In this document: one piece after another, positions 63,632 through 64,000 of the stretch
Position numbering within the stretch: the first letter of the stretch is position 1
Layout of the letters: each line of letters begins with the position of its first letter
Source of the DNA: an uncultured Alteromonadaceae bacterium
GTDB lineage: Bacteria; Pseudomonadota; Gammaproteobacteria; Enterobacterales; Alteromonadaceae
Assembly: GCA_913056495.1 (NCBI GenBank)
Contig: CAJXMO010000002.1
Span: forward strand, 1-64,000
Length of the DNA: 64,000 bases
Direction of reading: 5' to 3'
Program-made: the position numbers and the translations under genes
The notes under the pieces: model-generated
What the model saw: only the letters and a program-made list of their open reading frames with translations
Told to the model about the DNA's origin: nothing
Database searches by the model: none

Positions 63632-64000
63632 ATGGCGTAAAGGCCTCTTTTTGCTGATGATAGTGCTATTTTTAGTACTGGTGCCGCAAATCGCTCAGGA
63701 TGCCAATTATCACTCGTTTGCCGACAGCCGGACCTGCCTTGGCATAACCCATTGTGCAAATGTCTTTTCTAATTTAGCCTTTATTTTGGTTGCTGTTTTT
63801 TCACTGTGTTTTTTTCATATAAATCGTTTTAAAGGTTACGACTCTAAAAATGCGCCGGATCCGCTACTACCGCTGAAAAAGTACCTTGCCTACACCCTAA
63901 TTCTGGTTGGTTTAGGGTCGACCTATTATCATCTAAACCCGGAGAATCAAACTCTGGTCATAGACCGAATGGCAATGGCTTTATGTTTTTCTGCATTAAT
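63621..64000 (+). CDS. Ceramidase-family (CREST) membrane protein, 5' part
   Basis: The gene runs off the end of the window; 126 residues are visible. Start chosen is TTG at 63621, right after an in-frame TAA, with GAGGA about 11 bases upstream; the ATG at 63657 is an alternative. The order of motifs fits the alkaline ceramidase/CREST group: YHSFADSRTCLGITHCANVF with the metal-binding acidic and His positions, then GSTYYHLNPENQTLVIDRMA. Bacterial members are seven-helix hydrolases of unknown lipid substrate. It overlaps the small membrane peptide gene by 11 bases. Confidence 0.75.
   Translation, partial: MIHKWRKGLFLLMIVLFLVLVPQIAQDANYHSFADSRTCLGITHCANVFSNLAFILVAVFSLCFFHINRFKGYDSKNAPDPLLPLKKYLAYTLILVGLGSTYYHLNPENQTLVIDRMAMALCFSAL

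Noticed and set aside
63415..63759. Minus-strand frame of 114 codons
   Set aside because: It is antisense to the small membrane peptide and the ceramidase-like gene and has no ribosome site or family match.

Overview
The window reads as chromosomal DNA of a marine-type gammaproteobacterium, most likely of the Alteromonadales (genus not determinable here). The evidence is an AT-rich composition (around 40% GC by eye), gammaproteobacterial glnE, rraB, creA, mutM, ybaK and glnK-amtB, a yjfIJKL-type PspA cluster, and very large calcium-repeat surface proteins. No rRNA or tRNA gene was seen.

Layout. 1-794: degenerate sequence with short ORF fragments. 795-8114: a giant lipoprotein with thrombospondin-type-3 and propeller repeats. 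8457-12882: a TrkH potassium transporter followed by a shortened KdpD-like kinase, a KdpE-like regulator and an SMP-30-type enzyme. 12907-16855 (minus): a hybrid histidine kinase with its own solute-binding protein. 16964-19702 (minus): a HExxH metalloprotease apparently joined to a propeller and an outer-membrane barrel. 19845-20196: four exact-period 73-bp tandem repeats plus a related stem-loop. 20272-30322 (minus): a complete guanidine-degradation operon (ABC transporter, two carboxyguanidine deiminase-type subunits, biotin carboxylase, allophanate hydrolase) behind a guanidine-I riboswitch and a possible sigma-54/NtrC promoter. 30450-36439: RraB, CreA, an RNA-methyltransferase-like protein, a manganese-riboswitch-controlled exporter, and divergent glpD/glpK.

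36440-40045 is the accessory region. Two complete attC-bounded gene cassettes and a third truncated one lie head to tail on the minus strand with no integrase beside them (a CALIN). They encode a SIR2-like DUF4917 protein and two unknown proteins. The attC of the middle cassette is interrupted by a group II intron of about 530 nt on the opposite strand that has no reverse transcriptase gene. The last cassette loses its attC exactly where a short triple repeat begins. This is the most unusual part of the window.

40212-44712 (minus): a NYN-like protein, a DUF3565 protein, a Nudix hydrolase and glnE. 44836-51287 (plus): an envelope-stress cluster related to E. coli yjfIJKL, with a lipoprotein, a double DUF350 protein, a membrane aminopropyltransferase, DUF2170, PspA/IM30, DUF2491, a small protein with two ribbon-helix-helix-like segments, and YbaK. 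A promoter inside it carries two identical palindromic operators. 51284-58968: DUF3016 and LETM1-like proteins, then an AcrAB-type RND pump with its divergent TetR regulator. 59260-61047: amtB-glnK behind a sigma-54/NtrC promoter. 61225-64000: mutM, chrA, a 33-residue membrane peptide and the start of a ceramidase-family membrane protein. Nitrogen economy (guanidine operon, glnE, glnK-amtB) and envelope homeostasis recur through the window.
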